Source: an uncultured Lachnospiraceae bacterium
Lineage (GTDB): Bacteria > Bacillota > Clostridia > Lachnospirales > Lachnospiraceae
DNA length: 64,000 nucleotides
Direction: 5' to 3'
Assembly: GCA_947576945.1 (NCBI GenBank)
Contig: CANPTH010000005.1
Location: 1-64,000 of the forward strand
How positions within the stretch are numbered: the stretch's first letter is position 1; each line of letters begins with the position of its first letter. Shown here piece after piece: positions 8,758-17,389 of the stretch. The notes under the pieces were generated by a model, which was given only the letters and a program-made list of their open reading frames with translations, ran no database searches and was not told where the DNA came from. The position numbers and the translations under genes were made by a program.

Positions 8758-9840
8758 ATGAAGATATTAGAAGGTTACCACCCGCAGATCAGGGAAGAAG
8801 AACAGACGGACCTGCTCTCTGTCATTGTGACTGCTTACAATATAGGCGGTTATATTGAGCGGGGAGTGAAGTCCGTGTGCGCGCAGACTTACCGCAATCT
8901 GGAGATCATCGTGGTGGACGACGGTTCGACGGATGATACGGGCGCTCTCTGTGAGAAGCTGGCCCTGGAGGACAGCAGAATACGGGTGATCCACAAGGAG
9001 AACGGCGGCCCCTCAGAGGCGAGAAATGCGGGAATTGCGATTGCTGCGGGCAGTTATATCGGGTTCGTGGATGGGGACGACTGGACCGATCCGGATATGT
9101 ATGAGCGGATGCTTGGGGCTATGAGGGAGCAGGCGGCAGATATCGGAATATGCAGATACCGGCAGGTGCATAGGACTTATACGGTAGATGAGTCGCGCGA
9201 CAGGGTGGTCGTGTTCCGGGGACAGGAGACGCTGCAGCAGTATGTGCAGGAGACAAGAGAATATGCGATCCAGAATGCGGCCTGGAATAAACTATATAAG
9301 CGGGAGATCCTTACAGGGATCGACTTTCCGACAGGGAGATGGTATGAGGATATCATGTTTACCACGCGGATCCTTGGCCGCTCGGAATGCTGTGTTTACC
9401 TTGACATGGCCTGTTATAACTATATAATAGACAGAGAAGGAAGCATCATGAATGAACAGATCAATTCCCGTACATTCACGGATCAGATTCCTGCTTACTA
9501 CGAGAAGACGGCCTTTTTAAGGGAGCTGGGCAGACAGGATCTGGCCGATGTGCATAACTATTTCTTCTATAAAAGACTGCTTCTTTTCTACGAGCAGCTG
9601 GAGGAATCGGATCATCCGCACCGGGAAGAATATATGGCCAGGCTTTGGCAGATCATACGGCAGGACAAGGCTTTCTATGCGGCGGCGTTCGGACGGCCGG
9701 AGGCGGATCCGCGTGACCGGAGACGGATGAAGCTTTTCCTGAGATCTCCCGTGTGGTACAGCCGCAGGATGCGTCTGGAGAAGCGAGTGATCATCCCGCT
9801 GAAGGTGAAGGTCAAGAAACTGAAAAAGAGATTGATTTAA
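8758..9840 (+). CDS. Glycosyltransferase family 2 (copy 1)
   Basis: 360-residue GT-A enzyme. The N-terminal Rossmann-like domain shows LLSVIVTAYN at about residues 19-28, then VVDDGSTDDTG and FVDGDDW, the nucleotide-binding Asp and the metal-binding DxD equivalent. An open frame extends upstream to 8362, but this would overlap asnB by over 300 bases in another frame and encodes nothing GT2-like, so I use the ATG at 8758, with AAAGGA about 15 bases ahead. The C-terminal part is basic (KVKVKKLKKRLI), perhaps for membrane association. It probably adds a sugar to the lipid-linked repeat; specificity unknown. Confidence 0.85.
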   Translation: MKILEGYHPQIREEEQTDLLSVIVTAYNIGGYIERGVKSVCAQTYRNLEIIVVDDGSTDDTGALCEKLALEDSRIRVIHKENGGPSEARNAGIAIAAGSYIGFVDGDDWTDPDMYERMLGAMREQAADIGICRYRQVHRTYTVDESRDRVVVFRGQETLQQYVQETREYAIQNAAWNKLYKREILTGIDFPTGRWYEDIMFTTRILGRSECCVYLDMACYNYIIDREGSIMNEQINSRTFTDQIPAYYEKTAFLRELGRQDLADVHNYFFYKRLLLFYEQLEESDHPHREEYMARLWQIIRQDKAFYAAAFGRPEADPRDRRRMKLFLRSPVWYSRRMRLEKRVIIPLKVKVKKLKKRLI

Positions 9841-9847
9841 AGGAAAT

Positions 9848-10855
9848 ATGGTTATCATACAGCTTGCGGGCGGGCTGGGCAATCAGATGTTCCAGTACGC
9901 CTTATATTTACAACTGAAAAGTCTTGGCAGGGAAGTCAAGGTCGATGATGTGTCTGGTTTTGTGGAGGATAGACAGCGGGTTTATGCACTGGCTCCTTTT
10001 GGCGCAACGTATGAGCGTGCGGACAAGAAGGAACTGCGCAGGATGCTGGATTCCTCCCCGTTTTTGCATGCCAGAATACGAAGAAAGCTGTGCGGCAGGA
10101 AGAAGAAGTCCTATTTCGAGGAAGACAAACGCTACAGGCCGCAGATTCTGGATTGGGACGATATCTATCTGGAAGGCTACTGGCAGACGGAGAAATATTT
10201 CCGGCCGGCGGCCGGGCAGGTCAGGGAGATGTTCGACACGGACAAGCTTGTCGACTATATCACGAAACAAACTTCAGGCGGCCGGGCCCTGCAGGAATGG
10301 CTGTCTGAGATCGCAGCCACGGAGTCGGTCAGTGTGCATATGCGGAGAGGCGACTATCTTCTGCCCGCGAACCGGCAGCTGTTTGGCGATATCTGCACGG
10401 AAGAATATTACCGTGCGGCAATGGAACGGATGCGCGAGATGCATCCGGGATGTGTGTTCTACCTGTTCACCAATGACAAGGAGTGGGCCAGGGACTGGGC
10501 AGCAGACAGGCAGGCTGCATCTGCCGCCGGGAAGGGAATGATAAAGTGGCAGGAGCGGGAGAACACCGGGAGCCGGGAGACAGGACTGCCGGCGGGAAAC
10601 GTACGGACAGGACCAATCGAGATCGTGGATCTTGGAGCGTTCCCGGAACAGGGGATGGATCTGGATTATGCGGAATTTGCATTGATGAGCAAGTGCAGGC
10701 ATAATATTCTGGCCAACAGCAGCTTCAGCTGGTGGGCTTCTTATTTAAATCAGAATCCCCATAAGACGGTGCTGGCGCCGGACAGGTGGCTGAACGGATG
10801 GGACTGTCAGGATATCTACAGGGAAGATATGCAGAGAATAGGAGGGCACGCCTGA
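9848..10855 (+). CDS. Alpha-1,2-fucosyltransferase, GT11 (copy 1)
   Basis: 335 residues. GT11 hallmarks are present: GGLGNQMFQYA at 8-18, His-Met-Arg-Arg-Gly-Asp-Tyr at 164-170 (the GDP-fucose-binding HxRRGDY motif), and HNILANSSFSWWASYLN near the C-terminus. These enzymes transfer fucose from GDP-fucose to galactose in alpha-1,2 linkage, giving H-antigen-like ends. A lysine/glutamate/glycine-rich insertion at about residues 215-250 (around KWQERENTGSRETG) is not usual and looks like an expanded loop. Starts 8 bases after the GT2 stop, behind AAAGGAAAT. GDP-fucose synthesis genes are not in the window, so the donor must come from elsewhere. Confidence 0.85.
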   Translation: MVIIQLAGGLGNQMFQYALYLQLKSLGREVKVDDVSGFVEDRQRVYALAPFGATYERADKKELRRMLDSSPFLHARIRRKLCGRKKKSYFEEDKRYRPQILDWDDIYLEGYWQTEKYFRPAAGQVREMFDTDKLVDYITKQTSGGRALQEWLSEIAATESVSVHMRRGDYLLPANRQLFGDICTEEYYRAAMERMREMHPGCVFYLFTNDKEWARDWAADRQAASAAGKGMIKWQERENTGSRETGLPAGNVRTGPIEIVDLGAFPEQGMDLDYAEFALMSKCRHNILANSSFSWWASYLNQNPHKTVLAPDRWLNGWDCQDIYREDMQRIGGHA

Positions 10856-10940
10856 CAGCAGCCTGGCGGGCACATAGAAGCGATGCGTTGTACTGACCGG
10901 GTGGAAATACCGCCGACAGGAAGGAAAGGAAAGAAACCGG

Positions 10941-12734
10941 ATGGGTAGAAATACGGTAGAAGAGATGAAAGAAAAAAAGGTCACTATGCTTCACAAGGTG
11001 AGTTATCTTTTTGACAGGAAGCAGAAGAAGCAGATCCTGGGGCTGGCAGCGCTCATTCTGATCGGCGGTCTGCTGGAGACGATGGGCGTGTCGTTACTGC
11101 TCCCGGTGGTGCAGGCGATCATGGATCCGGAAGCGATCATGGAGAATGAGGTGGTGGGCGCCGTGGCAGATCTGCTGCAGATCGAGACGAGCAGGCAGCT
11201 GATCATACTTATGCTTGGTTCGCTGATCGCCCTGTACGTGATCAAGAATACGTACCTGCTTTTTCTGACTTATGTACAGAATACCTTCGTGACGCGCAAT
11301 CGTAACCGGATGATCAGCCGCGTTATGCGGGAATTCCTGAGCAGGCCTTATGAGGAATATCTGGGTGCGGATATTCCCACCGTGTTCCGGCTGACAGACA
11401 GCGATATTCCCAATGCTTTCCAGCTGATCCTGGTACTGATCCAGATGGTGACGGAGATCGTGGTGGCGGTGTCGCTGTGCATTGTGCTGGTGGTGGTAAG
11501 CCCTGTCATGTCCTTCTTTATCCTGTGCATTTTTCTTGGCATGACGCTGATGATCACGAAAGTCTTAAAGCCCAGGCTGAATGCCATCGGCCATAAGAAC
11601 CAGATGATCCAGTCGCGGATCGCCAAATGGAGGATTCAGTCTATTTATGGCCTGAAAGACGTAAAGGTGCTGCACCGGGAAGAATTTTTTGTGCGCAATT
11701 ATTATGAAAGCGGAGCCATCGGTGCAGATGTGGCCAGGAATTATGCGGTGTTTAACAACCTGCCCCGGCTGCTGATCGAGACGATCTTCATGGCGGCGAT
11801 GCTTCTATTTATCATGCTCTATATGCTGCGGGGCGGTAATATCGGCATCCTGATTCCGCAGTTATCGGCCTTTGCGGTGGCGGCAATGCGTGTGATGCCG
11901 GGGACGAACCGTATCAACACGTATCTGTCCGAGATCGCCTATGCGCAGCCATGTCTGGATTATCTGTATGAGAATCTGACTTCTAATATGAAGGCGGATG
12001 TCAATGGCAGCGTGACCGGGCTGACCGAAGCTGCACGGCCGAAGCTGCAGGCGACAAAACTGCAGGATAAGATCGTGCTGGATCATATTACGTATGCATA
12101 TCCGAATACGGAGAAAAATATATTTACAGATGCCCATATGGAAGTGAAGAAGGGGCAGTCGGTGGGCATTATGGGGCCTTCCGGCGCAGGAAAATCAACG
12201 ATCGTGGATATTCTGCTGGGACTTTTGCATGTGCAGGAAGGATCCATCACCTGCGACGGTGTCAATATATTTGACAATTACGGAGACTGGCTTTCCAAGA
12301 TCGGCTATATTCCGCAGTCCATCTATCTGATCGACGAATCCATCCGGGACAACATTGCCTTCGGGATCGACGCGGACCGGATCGACGACAAGAGGATATG
12401 GGAAGTGCTGGAGGAAGCACAGCTGAAAGAATTTGTGAAGGAGCTTCCCGAAGGACTGGATACTACCATAGGTGACAGAGGTGTCAGAATATCCGGCGGG
12501 CAGAGACAGCGGCTGGGCATTGCCAGGGCGCTCTACCATAATCCGGAGATTCTGGTATTTGATGAGGCGACTTCGGCGCTTGACAGCGATACGGAGAAGG
12601 CAGTCATGGATGCCATCAACAGCTTCCACGGACGGAAGACTATGGTGATCATAGCGCATCGTCTCAATACCATCGCCAAGTGTGATGTGATCTATAAGGT
12701 AGATGGGGAGAAGATTGTGGAGACGACACTGTAG
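10941..12734 (+). CDS. ABC exporter half-transporter, PglK-like oligosaccharide flippase (copy 1)
   Basis: 597 residues with fused membrane and ATPase domains. About six membrane helices occupy residues 30-330. The ATPase domain has Walker A GPSGAGKS (412-419), signature ISGGQ (517-521) and Walker B ILVFDEATS (537-545), all intact. The membrane part resembles exporters of lipid-linked oligosaccharides (PglK class) more than drug pumps, and the glycan context supports that. It would work as a homodimer, moving undecaprenyl-linked product outward. A paralogue lies at 41442. Start ATG is preceded by aaggaaagga. Substrate is inferred. Confidence 0.75.
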   Translation: MGRNTVEEMKEKKVTMLHKVSYLFDRKQKKQILGLAALILIGGLLETMGVSLLLPVVQAIMDPEAIMENEVVGAVADLLQIETSRQLIILMLGSLIALYVIKNTYLLFLTYVQNTFVTRNRNRMISRVMREFLSRPYEEYLGADIPTVFRLTDSDIPNAFQLILVLIQMVTEIVVAVSLCIVLVVVSPVMSFFILCIFLGMTLMITKVLKPRLNAIGHKNQMIQSRIAKWRIQSIYGLKDVKVLHREEFFVRNYYESGAIGADVARNYAVFNNLPRLLIETIFMAAMLLFIMLYMLRGGNIGILIPQLSAFAVAAMRVMPGTNRINTYLSEIAYAQPCLDYLYENLTSNMKADVNGSVTGLTEAARPKLQATKLQDKIVLDHITYAYPNTEKNIFTDAHMEVKKGQSVGIMGPSGAGKSTIVDILLGLLHVQEGSITCDGVNIFDNYGDWLSKIGYIPQSIYLIDESIRDNIAFGIDADRIDDKRIWEVLEEAQLKEFVKELPEGLDTTIGDRGVRISGGQRQRLGIARALYHNPEILVFDEATSALDSDTEKAVMDAINSFHGRKTMVIIAHRLNTIAKCDVIYKVDGEKIVETTL

Positions 12735-12862
12735 ATACGGACAGGGCAGGGATGGCCTGATGCCAGGATTGTGGGAGAGTATGGCGCGGAACGATCCGTA
12801 TGGCATCTTTCGAAACAGACATTATGCCATGAGGGAACAGGGACAGAAGGGACCGGGAAATT

Positions 12863-13891
12863 ATGATCGGAACAGAATTCATCGACGGACAGGGGCTGGG
12901 CAATCAGCTGTTCTGTTATGTGACGGCCAGAGCGGTTGCGCTCGAGAACGGCTATGAGTTCGGCACTGCCGGACAGGAACGGTTTGCGGTAAACATACAC
13001 AGTGACAGGGGTATGTATTTCATGGATGTAGATCTGGGGAAATCCATATCGCAGGAAGAAAAGAAGAAGTATCAGGTCTACCACGATGTAGAGACCAGAT
13101 TATATATCGGGAATTCCAGACACGATCTGACGCACGGATGTTATGTGGCGGGCGCCGATCCTGCCATCCATAATGTGCAGGATAATACGCTGCTCTATGG
13201 CAACATGCAGGATGAGTCCTATTTTATCAGATATCTGCCGCAGGTCAGGCAGTGGCTCAAGGTAAAGCCGGAATACGATTCCTACGAATACAGCAGAGAA
13301 AATCTATGCATCATCAACATGCGGGGCGGGGAGTATACGGGAAGTCCGGAGCTTCTGATCCATAAGAAATACTGGCTGCAGGGCATGGAGGAAATGAAGA
13401 AGATACGTCCGGATATGGAATTTATGATCGTCACCGATGATGTGAAGACGGCAAACAGGATGCTGCCGGGGATCGAAGCCCATCATTTCGACATCGGCAA
13501 GGACTATGTGACGCTCAAAAACGCCCACTATCTGCTGCTGTCCAACTCTTCCTTTGCCTGTCTGCCGGCGCATACCAGCGAGACCCTGAAATTTGCGATT
13601 GCGCCGAAATACTGGGCCAGACACAATGTATCTGACGGTTACTGGGCGTCGGAGCAGAATATCTACAGCCTGTTCCATTATATGGACAGGCAGGGCAGGA
13701 TGTTTACCGCCGAGGAATGCAGGCGGGAGCTGGAAGCATATAAGAAGCGCTCGGCCAGGTATGCGCGGATCAATGTCAGGCTGACAGGGGCAGCGTTGAT
13801 GGGCGCAAAGCTCAGAGCACAGTATATCTACAAAAAGGCGTATCTGTGTAAGATTGCCAGAGGTGTGATGAGAAGATTGAAGATAAACTAG
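12863..13891 (+). CDS. Divergent GT11-like glycosyltransferase
   Basis: 342 residues. The opening GQGLGNQLFCYVTARA matches the GT11 fucosyltransferase N-terminus, and LSNSSFACLPAHTSE resembles the family's C-terminal block. However, the motif that binds GDP-fucose reads Asn-Met-Arg-Gly-Gly-Glu-Tyr at 152-158 instead of His-x-Arg-Arg-Gly-Asp-Tyr. The loss of the His and the second Arg makes ordinary alpha-1,2-fucosyl transfer doubtful; a different donor is possible. A basic C-terminal tail of about 50 residues follows. It starts after gaccgggaaatt, 128 bases beyond the ABC gene. GT-B fold membership is likely, activity unknown. Confidence 0.6.
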   Translation: MIGTEFIDGQGLGNQLFCYVTARAVALENGYEFGTAGQERFAVNIHSDRGMYFMDVDLGKSISQEEKKKYQVYHDVETRLYIGNSRHDLTHGCYVAGADPAIHNVQDNTLLYGNMQDESYFIRYLPQVRQWLKVKPEYDSYEYSRENLCIINMRGGEYTGSPELLIHKKYWLQGMEEMKKIRPDMEFMIVTDDVKTANRMLPGIEAHHFDIGKDYVTLKNAHYLLLSNSSFACLPAHTSETLKFAIAPKYWARHNVSDGYWASEQNIYSLFHYMDRQGRMFTAEECRRELEAYKKRSARYARINVRLTGAALMGAKLRAQYIYKKAYLCKIARGVMRRLKIN

Positions 13892-13906
13892 AGGATGTCG
13901 TATCAT

Positions 13907-15460
13907 ATGAGCAGTACAGACAAGAAAAAAGAACAGAATATGCGCAGAATGGCGGCGCTTGCAGGGCTGCTGTTTTTGATGTCCCTGGTTCCGTTGTTAT
14001 GGCTGGGCAGATATAATGTAATGTGCATCGACGATTATGACTATGGCAGGAAGGTGCATGATACATGGCTGGCGACAGGTTCCCTGGGACAGTCGGTCAT
14101 GACTGCGTGGAAGCAGAATATGGAATTCTATCGGGAGTGGCAGGGTACGTATACTTCCTGCTTTCTGATGGCTATGTGCCCGATGAATTTTCATTATGAA
14201 ACTGCCTGGGTTGTTCCGGTTCTGATGATCGGCATGTTTGCTACGGCCGCCTTTGTGCTGGGCAGACATATCCTGTGCTGCTGGCTGGGGGCGGATCACG
14301 CCGGCAGCTGTTTTGTTATGTTTATGCTGCTCTTTATGTTTTATCAGGTCTTGGAGGCTCCGTTTGAAGGGATTTACTGGTATAACGGCGCGACACATTA
14401 TATTTTGATGGAAGCGCTCTGGTTCTTTGCACTGGCGGCAGCATCTGCCGGCTTCTGGACACAGAAGAAAGGAAAGGCCGTATTCTTCTGCGTTATGGCA
14501 TCGATCCTGTCGGTGATTGTGGGCGGCGGTAATCTGGTGACCGGCCTGCAGGCCGAGATCGTGATGGCGCTGCTGGTTCTCTATGCAGCAGTGGTCAACC
14601 GCAGGAAGCTTTTGTATGCGGCAGTGCCTTTTATTACAGGCAGCATAGGATTTCTGTTCAATACGATGGCGCCTGGAAATGCGCGTCGTAGCAGTCTGGA
14701 TCCGGATGAAGGATATTCGGCGGTACTGTCCATTGTGCTGTCCTTCTATCACGCAGCCACATTTATAATCCGTTGGACAACTCCCTTTGTGATTCTGGTA
14801 TGGCTGTTGCTGCTGCCGGTTCTGTGGAGACTTGCCAGACGTTCGGATAAGACTTTCCGGCATCCTGTCTGGGTGACCCTGGGCGCATTCTGTGTGCTTT
14901 CCGCGATGTTTACGCCTACGCTTTATGCGGTGGGCATGGTGGGCCTTTCGAGAGTGGACAATATTATTCAGATGGTATATTATCTGAGTCTGCTCCTGGT
15001 GACAACCTATTGGCTGGGATATTTTTCCCACCGGGACAAGACCGCGGCAGCTGTGGGTTCGGGGGAAGGAGAAGAAAAAGCGCGGCCTGTCAGCATGGAA
15101 CAGATGACGGCGGGAGAGGTCTTCGGCTGTTTCCTGGAAAAGGCAGGAGGAAGGATGACGGCGGTATTTATTGTGCTGACCCTGTTTGTGTGGGCAGGCA
15201 CGGCAGATAAGAATACTTATACGAGTGTGTCCGCGCTCCGTTCGCTGGTGAATGGGGATGCACAGACATTCTACGAGGAAGCCATGGAGCGTCATGAGAG
15301 CTATGTTGACGAGACGATTACAGATGTTATTGTAAAGCCGTATTCTGCCAGACCGGCCCTCTTTGATTTCGAGGATCTGGCGGAGGATGCAGGAAACTGG
15401 CTCAATCTTGCGGTCATGCAGTACTATCATAAGGACAGCGTGAGAGTTGAAGGAGAGTAA
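13907..15460 (+). CDS. Polytopic membrane protein, DUF6056-like, possible GT-C glycosyltransferase
   Basis: About 517 residues with roughly ten hydrophobic segments. A first helix (about residues 17-36) is followed by an extracytoplasmic loop containing CIDDYDYG, an acidic pair in the position where GT-C enzymes keep their catalytic Asp. The C-terminal 90 residues are soluble and outside. I recall this layout from DUF6056 proteins of glycan loci. GT-C enzymes use polyprenyl-phosphate sugars on the outer face, which fits the DPM1-like gene at 43253. The ATG at 13907 has AGAGG 12 bases upstream; the in-frame ATG at 13895 touches that site and is less likely. Role is inference. Confidence 0.6.
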   Translation: MSSTDKKKEQNMRRMAALAGLLFLMSLVPLLWLGRYNVMCIDDYDYGRKVHDTWLATGSLGQSVMTAWKQNMEFYREWQGTYTSCFLMAMCPMNFHYETAWVVPVLMIGMFATAAFVLGRHILCCWLGADHAGSCFVMFMLLFMFYQVLEAPFEGIYWYNGATHYILMEALWFFALAAASAGFWTQKKGKAVFFCVMASILSVIVGGGNLVTGLQAEIVMALLVLYAAVVNRRKLLYAAVPFITGSIGFLFNTMAPGNARRSSLDPDEGYSAVLSIVLSFYHAATFIIRWTTPFVILVWLLLLPVLWRLARRSDKTFRHPVWVTLGAFCVLSAMFTPTLYAVGMVGLSRVDNIIQMVYYLSLLLVTTYWLGYFSHRDKTAAAVGSGEGEEKARPVSMEQMTAGEVFGCFLEKAGGRMTAVFIVLTLFVWAGTADKNTYTSVSALRSLVNGDAQTFYEEAMERHESYVDETITDVIVKPYSARPALFDFEDLAEDAGNWLNLAVMQYYHKDSVRVEGE

Positions 15461-15471
15461 CGGAGGAAACT

Positions 15472-16227
15472 ATGTCCGATAAATTAAGACTGCCAAATGT
15501 TACGCTGGCGGCGATGACCAGCGTAGACCTATATGAGACCATCAAAGCCATGGAATACAGTATGCGACAGATCGAATTCGGCGATGTAGTGCTCATCACC
15601 CATAGAAAGCCCTTGATGCTGCCGAATAGCATACGTTATTCTCATACATCAAAATTGGACAACATTGACAAATTTAACTACAAGATGGTGTATGAGCTTG
15701 GAGAGCATATTCATACGGACTTTATGTTGTTAGTGCATGCGGACGGGTTTGTCGTGCATCCGGAGAGCTGGCGGGATGAATTCCTGGATTATGACTATAT
15801 CGGCTCGCCGTGGCCGCTTCCCGACAACCCGTATTCTTACCGGGATGCCAAAGGGCAGATCTGCCGTGTGGGCAACAGCGTTTCGATCCGCAGCAGGCGG
15901 CTGCTGGATTTTCCGAAACAGGCGCATTTGAAATGGGAGAAGTCGGTGGACGGAGACTATAATGAAGATACGTTTCTGTGCTGTAAGAATAAAAATGTGA
16001 TCGAGGATGCGGGTATGCGGTTTGCACCGATTGAGGTAGCCAGATACTTTGGACATGAACACATGATCCCGGAGATCATGGACGTGGAGGCGCCCTTTCT
16101 GTTCCATAAATGGCGCGGCAGGAATGCGCAGTATCCTCGGTTTGTGAATCCGTGGAAGGTAAGATGGCAGAAGTTTAAGGATCTGATCAGGCCGTTGTTA
16201 TTTTGGCGCCGGATGCGGAGAGGATAG
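15472..16227 (+). CDS. DUF5672 family glycosyltransferase-like protein
   Basis: 251 residues, soluble. Motifs characteristic of DUF5672 are visible: LPNVTLAAMTSVDLYET at the start, DFMLLVHADGFVVHP (about 83-98, His-Ala-Asp as a DxD-like site), YDYIGSPWP, GNSVSIRSRRLL and EDTFLCC. The family is annotated as putative glycosyltransferase and occurs in capsule loci. Begins 11 bases after the preceding gene, behind gtaacggaggaaact. The C-terminus is strongly basic. The stop is followed at once by the first palindromic intergenic element. Confidence 0.7.
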   Translation: MSDKLRLPNVTLAAMTSVDLYETIKAMEYSMRQIEFGDVVLITHRKPLMLPNSIRYSHTSKLDNIDKFNYKMVYELGEHIHTDFMLLVHADGFVVHPESWRDEFLDYDYIGSPWPLPDNPYSYRDAKGQICRVGNSVSIRSRRLLDFPKQAHLKWEKSVDGDYNEDTFLCCKNKNVIEDAGMRFAPIEVARYFGHEHMIPEIMDVEAPFLFHKWRGRNAQYPRFVNPWKVRWQKFKDLIRPLLFWRRMRRG

Positions 16228-16234
16228 GAGAAAG

Positions 16235-16355
16235 GCGCTTTTTTGCGAAGCCTGTGTGCATGGAACAGGGCGCGGCACAAACTCCTTGATCGCAGTACAG
16301 AATTTGAAATTCTGCACGCGTTCCTCAACAAAAAACGCTTCGGAATGGAGGAAAC
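16235..16355 (+). repeat. Palindromic intergenic element, copy A
   Basis: Between the DUF5672 and GT17 genes. Outer inverted arms GCGCTTTTTTG (16235-16245) and CAAAAAACGC (16329-16338) enclose a perfect inner palindrome centred on 16306 (CAGAATTT-G-AAATTCTG, 16298-16314). The right end, CGCTTCGGAATGGAGGAAAC, contains the ribosome site of the next gene. The same right end recurs before 17390, 21953 and, without the palindromes, 33405. Confidence 0.7.
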
Positions 16356-16363
16356 TATAGAAT

Positions 16364-17299
16364 ATGATTTATGATTGTATTCCCTTTTTTAATGAACTGG
16401 ATATTTTAAAGCTGAGAATGCAGATCCTGTCGCCTTATGTGGATAAATTCGTGCTGGAGGAGTCGACGGTTACTTTCTCCGGGAAACAGAAGGAGATGCT
16501 CTTTGCGAAGAACCGCGAAATGTTCCGGGAGTTCGAAGACAAGATCGTCTATATTGCGGTGGATAACTCGCCCATGAGCGGTGTGACGACCCACGAGCGG
16601 GATAAATTCCAGAAGAACCAGCTGATCCGCGGCCTGCAGGCCTGCAGGCCTGACGACATCGTGATCTTCAGTGATGTGGACGAGATCCCGAAACCGGAGA
16701 CGCTGCAGAGGATCCTGCGGGAATTTGATCCGGATAAGATCTATCATCTGGCACAGAGAATGTTCTACTGTTTCCTGGATATGGAGGAAGTCTCGGGGAA
16801 TCTGCTGTCTATTACCGGAGAATTTCCGGGAATCACGCAGAAGCAGTGGCTTGGTACGAAGATCTGCAGTTTTGCCAATCTGCCGGAAGAAGGCATTGTG
16901 TATTTGCGGGAGGTATCACCCGGCGACAGGCGCAGCGTGCGGGTTGCAGACGGCGGCTGGCATTTCGGTTATATGGGCGGTGACAGGGACGTGGCGAAAC
17001 GGATCGGCGATAAGGTACAGGCGGCAGCCCATCAGGAATATAATAAATCCCGTTATTTGAACGAGGCGGTTGACAGGCTGCTGTGCGGTGAGGATATATT
17101 CGGGCGTAACGCCCGGTTCGTGCGGGTTCCCATAGATGAAAGCTATCCTGCTTATCTTAGAGAGCATCAGGAAGAGTATGCTTTCCTGATTGCGCCTAAG
17201 GTGAGCAGGGCGGGAATCTTACGCAAGAAGGCGAAGCTGGCCTGCATGCAGGGGATGCGCCGGATCCATGGTGCGGCAGTACGCCTGCGCAGGGGTTGA
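16364..17299 (+). CDS. Glycosyltransferase family 17-like (N-acetylglucosaminyltransferase type)
   Basis: 311 residues. It matches GT17, whose animal members add the bisecting beta-1,4-GlcNAc: IPFFNELDILKLRM at 6-19, FVLEESTVTFSGKQK at 29-43, HERDKFQKNQL, and an acidic SDVDE metal motif at 103-107 (IFSDVDEIPKP). The WHFGYMGG block near 205 is also typical. Bacterial members are found in glycan loci with unknown acceptor. The protein is cytoplasmic with a basic tail. Its ribosome site lies in the palindromic element directly upstream, and a further copy of that element follows its stop. Confidence 0.75.
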   Translation: MIYDCIPFFNELDILKLRMQILSPYVDKFVLEESTVTFSGKQKEMLFAKNREMFREFEDKIVYIAVDNSPMSGVTTHERDKFQKNQLIRGLQACRPDDIVIFSDVDEIPKPETLQRILREFDPDKIYHLAQRMFYCFLDMEEVSGNLLSITGEFPGITQKQWLGTKICSFANLPEEGIVYLREVSPGDRRSVRVADGGWHFGYMGGDRDVAKRIGDKVQAAAHQEYNKSRYLNEAVDRLLCGEDIFGRNARFVRVPIDESYPAYLREHQEEYAFLIAPKVSRAGILRKKAKLACMQGMRRIHGAAVRLRRG

Positions 17300-17310
17300 T
17301 GCGCTGTTGA

Positions 17311-17389
17311 CTGCAGAGCAGAATCTGAAATTCTCTGATGAGCAATTTATTCCACCAAGAGTTTGTGACGCTTCGGAATGGAGGTAAAC
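17311..17389 (+). repeat. Palindromic intergenic element, copy B (shorter)
   Basis: CTGCAGAGCAGAATCTGAAATTC (split here as CTGCAGAGCAG / AATCTGAAATTC) gives an imperfect palindrome at 17311-17333, followed by AGAGTTTGTGA and the conserved right end CGCTTCGGAATGGAGGTAAA ending at the ATG at 17390. Lacks the left outer arm seen in copy A. Confidence 0.6.

Noticed and set aside
12760-12957. Possible small gene of about 65 codons between the ABC and GT11-like genes
   Set aside because: Over half overlaps the GT11-like gene in another frame and shows no family motif.
13997-15430. 477-codon open frame on the minus strand
   Set aside because: Lies wholly opposite the membrane protein at 13907-15460; product is His/Gln/Arg-rich without motifs, a codon-bias shadow.
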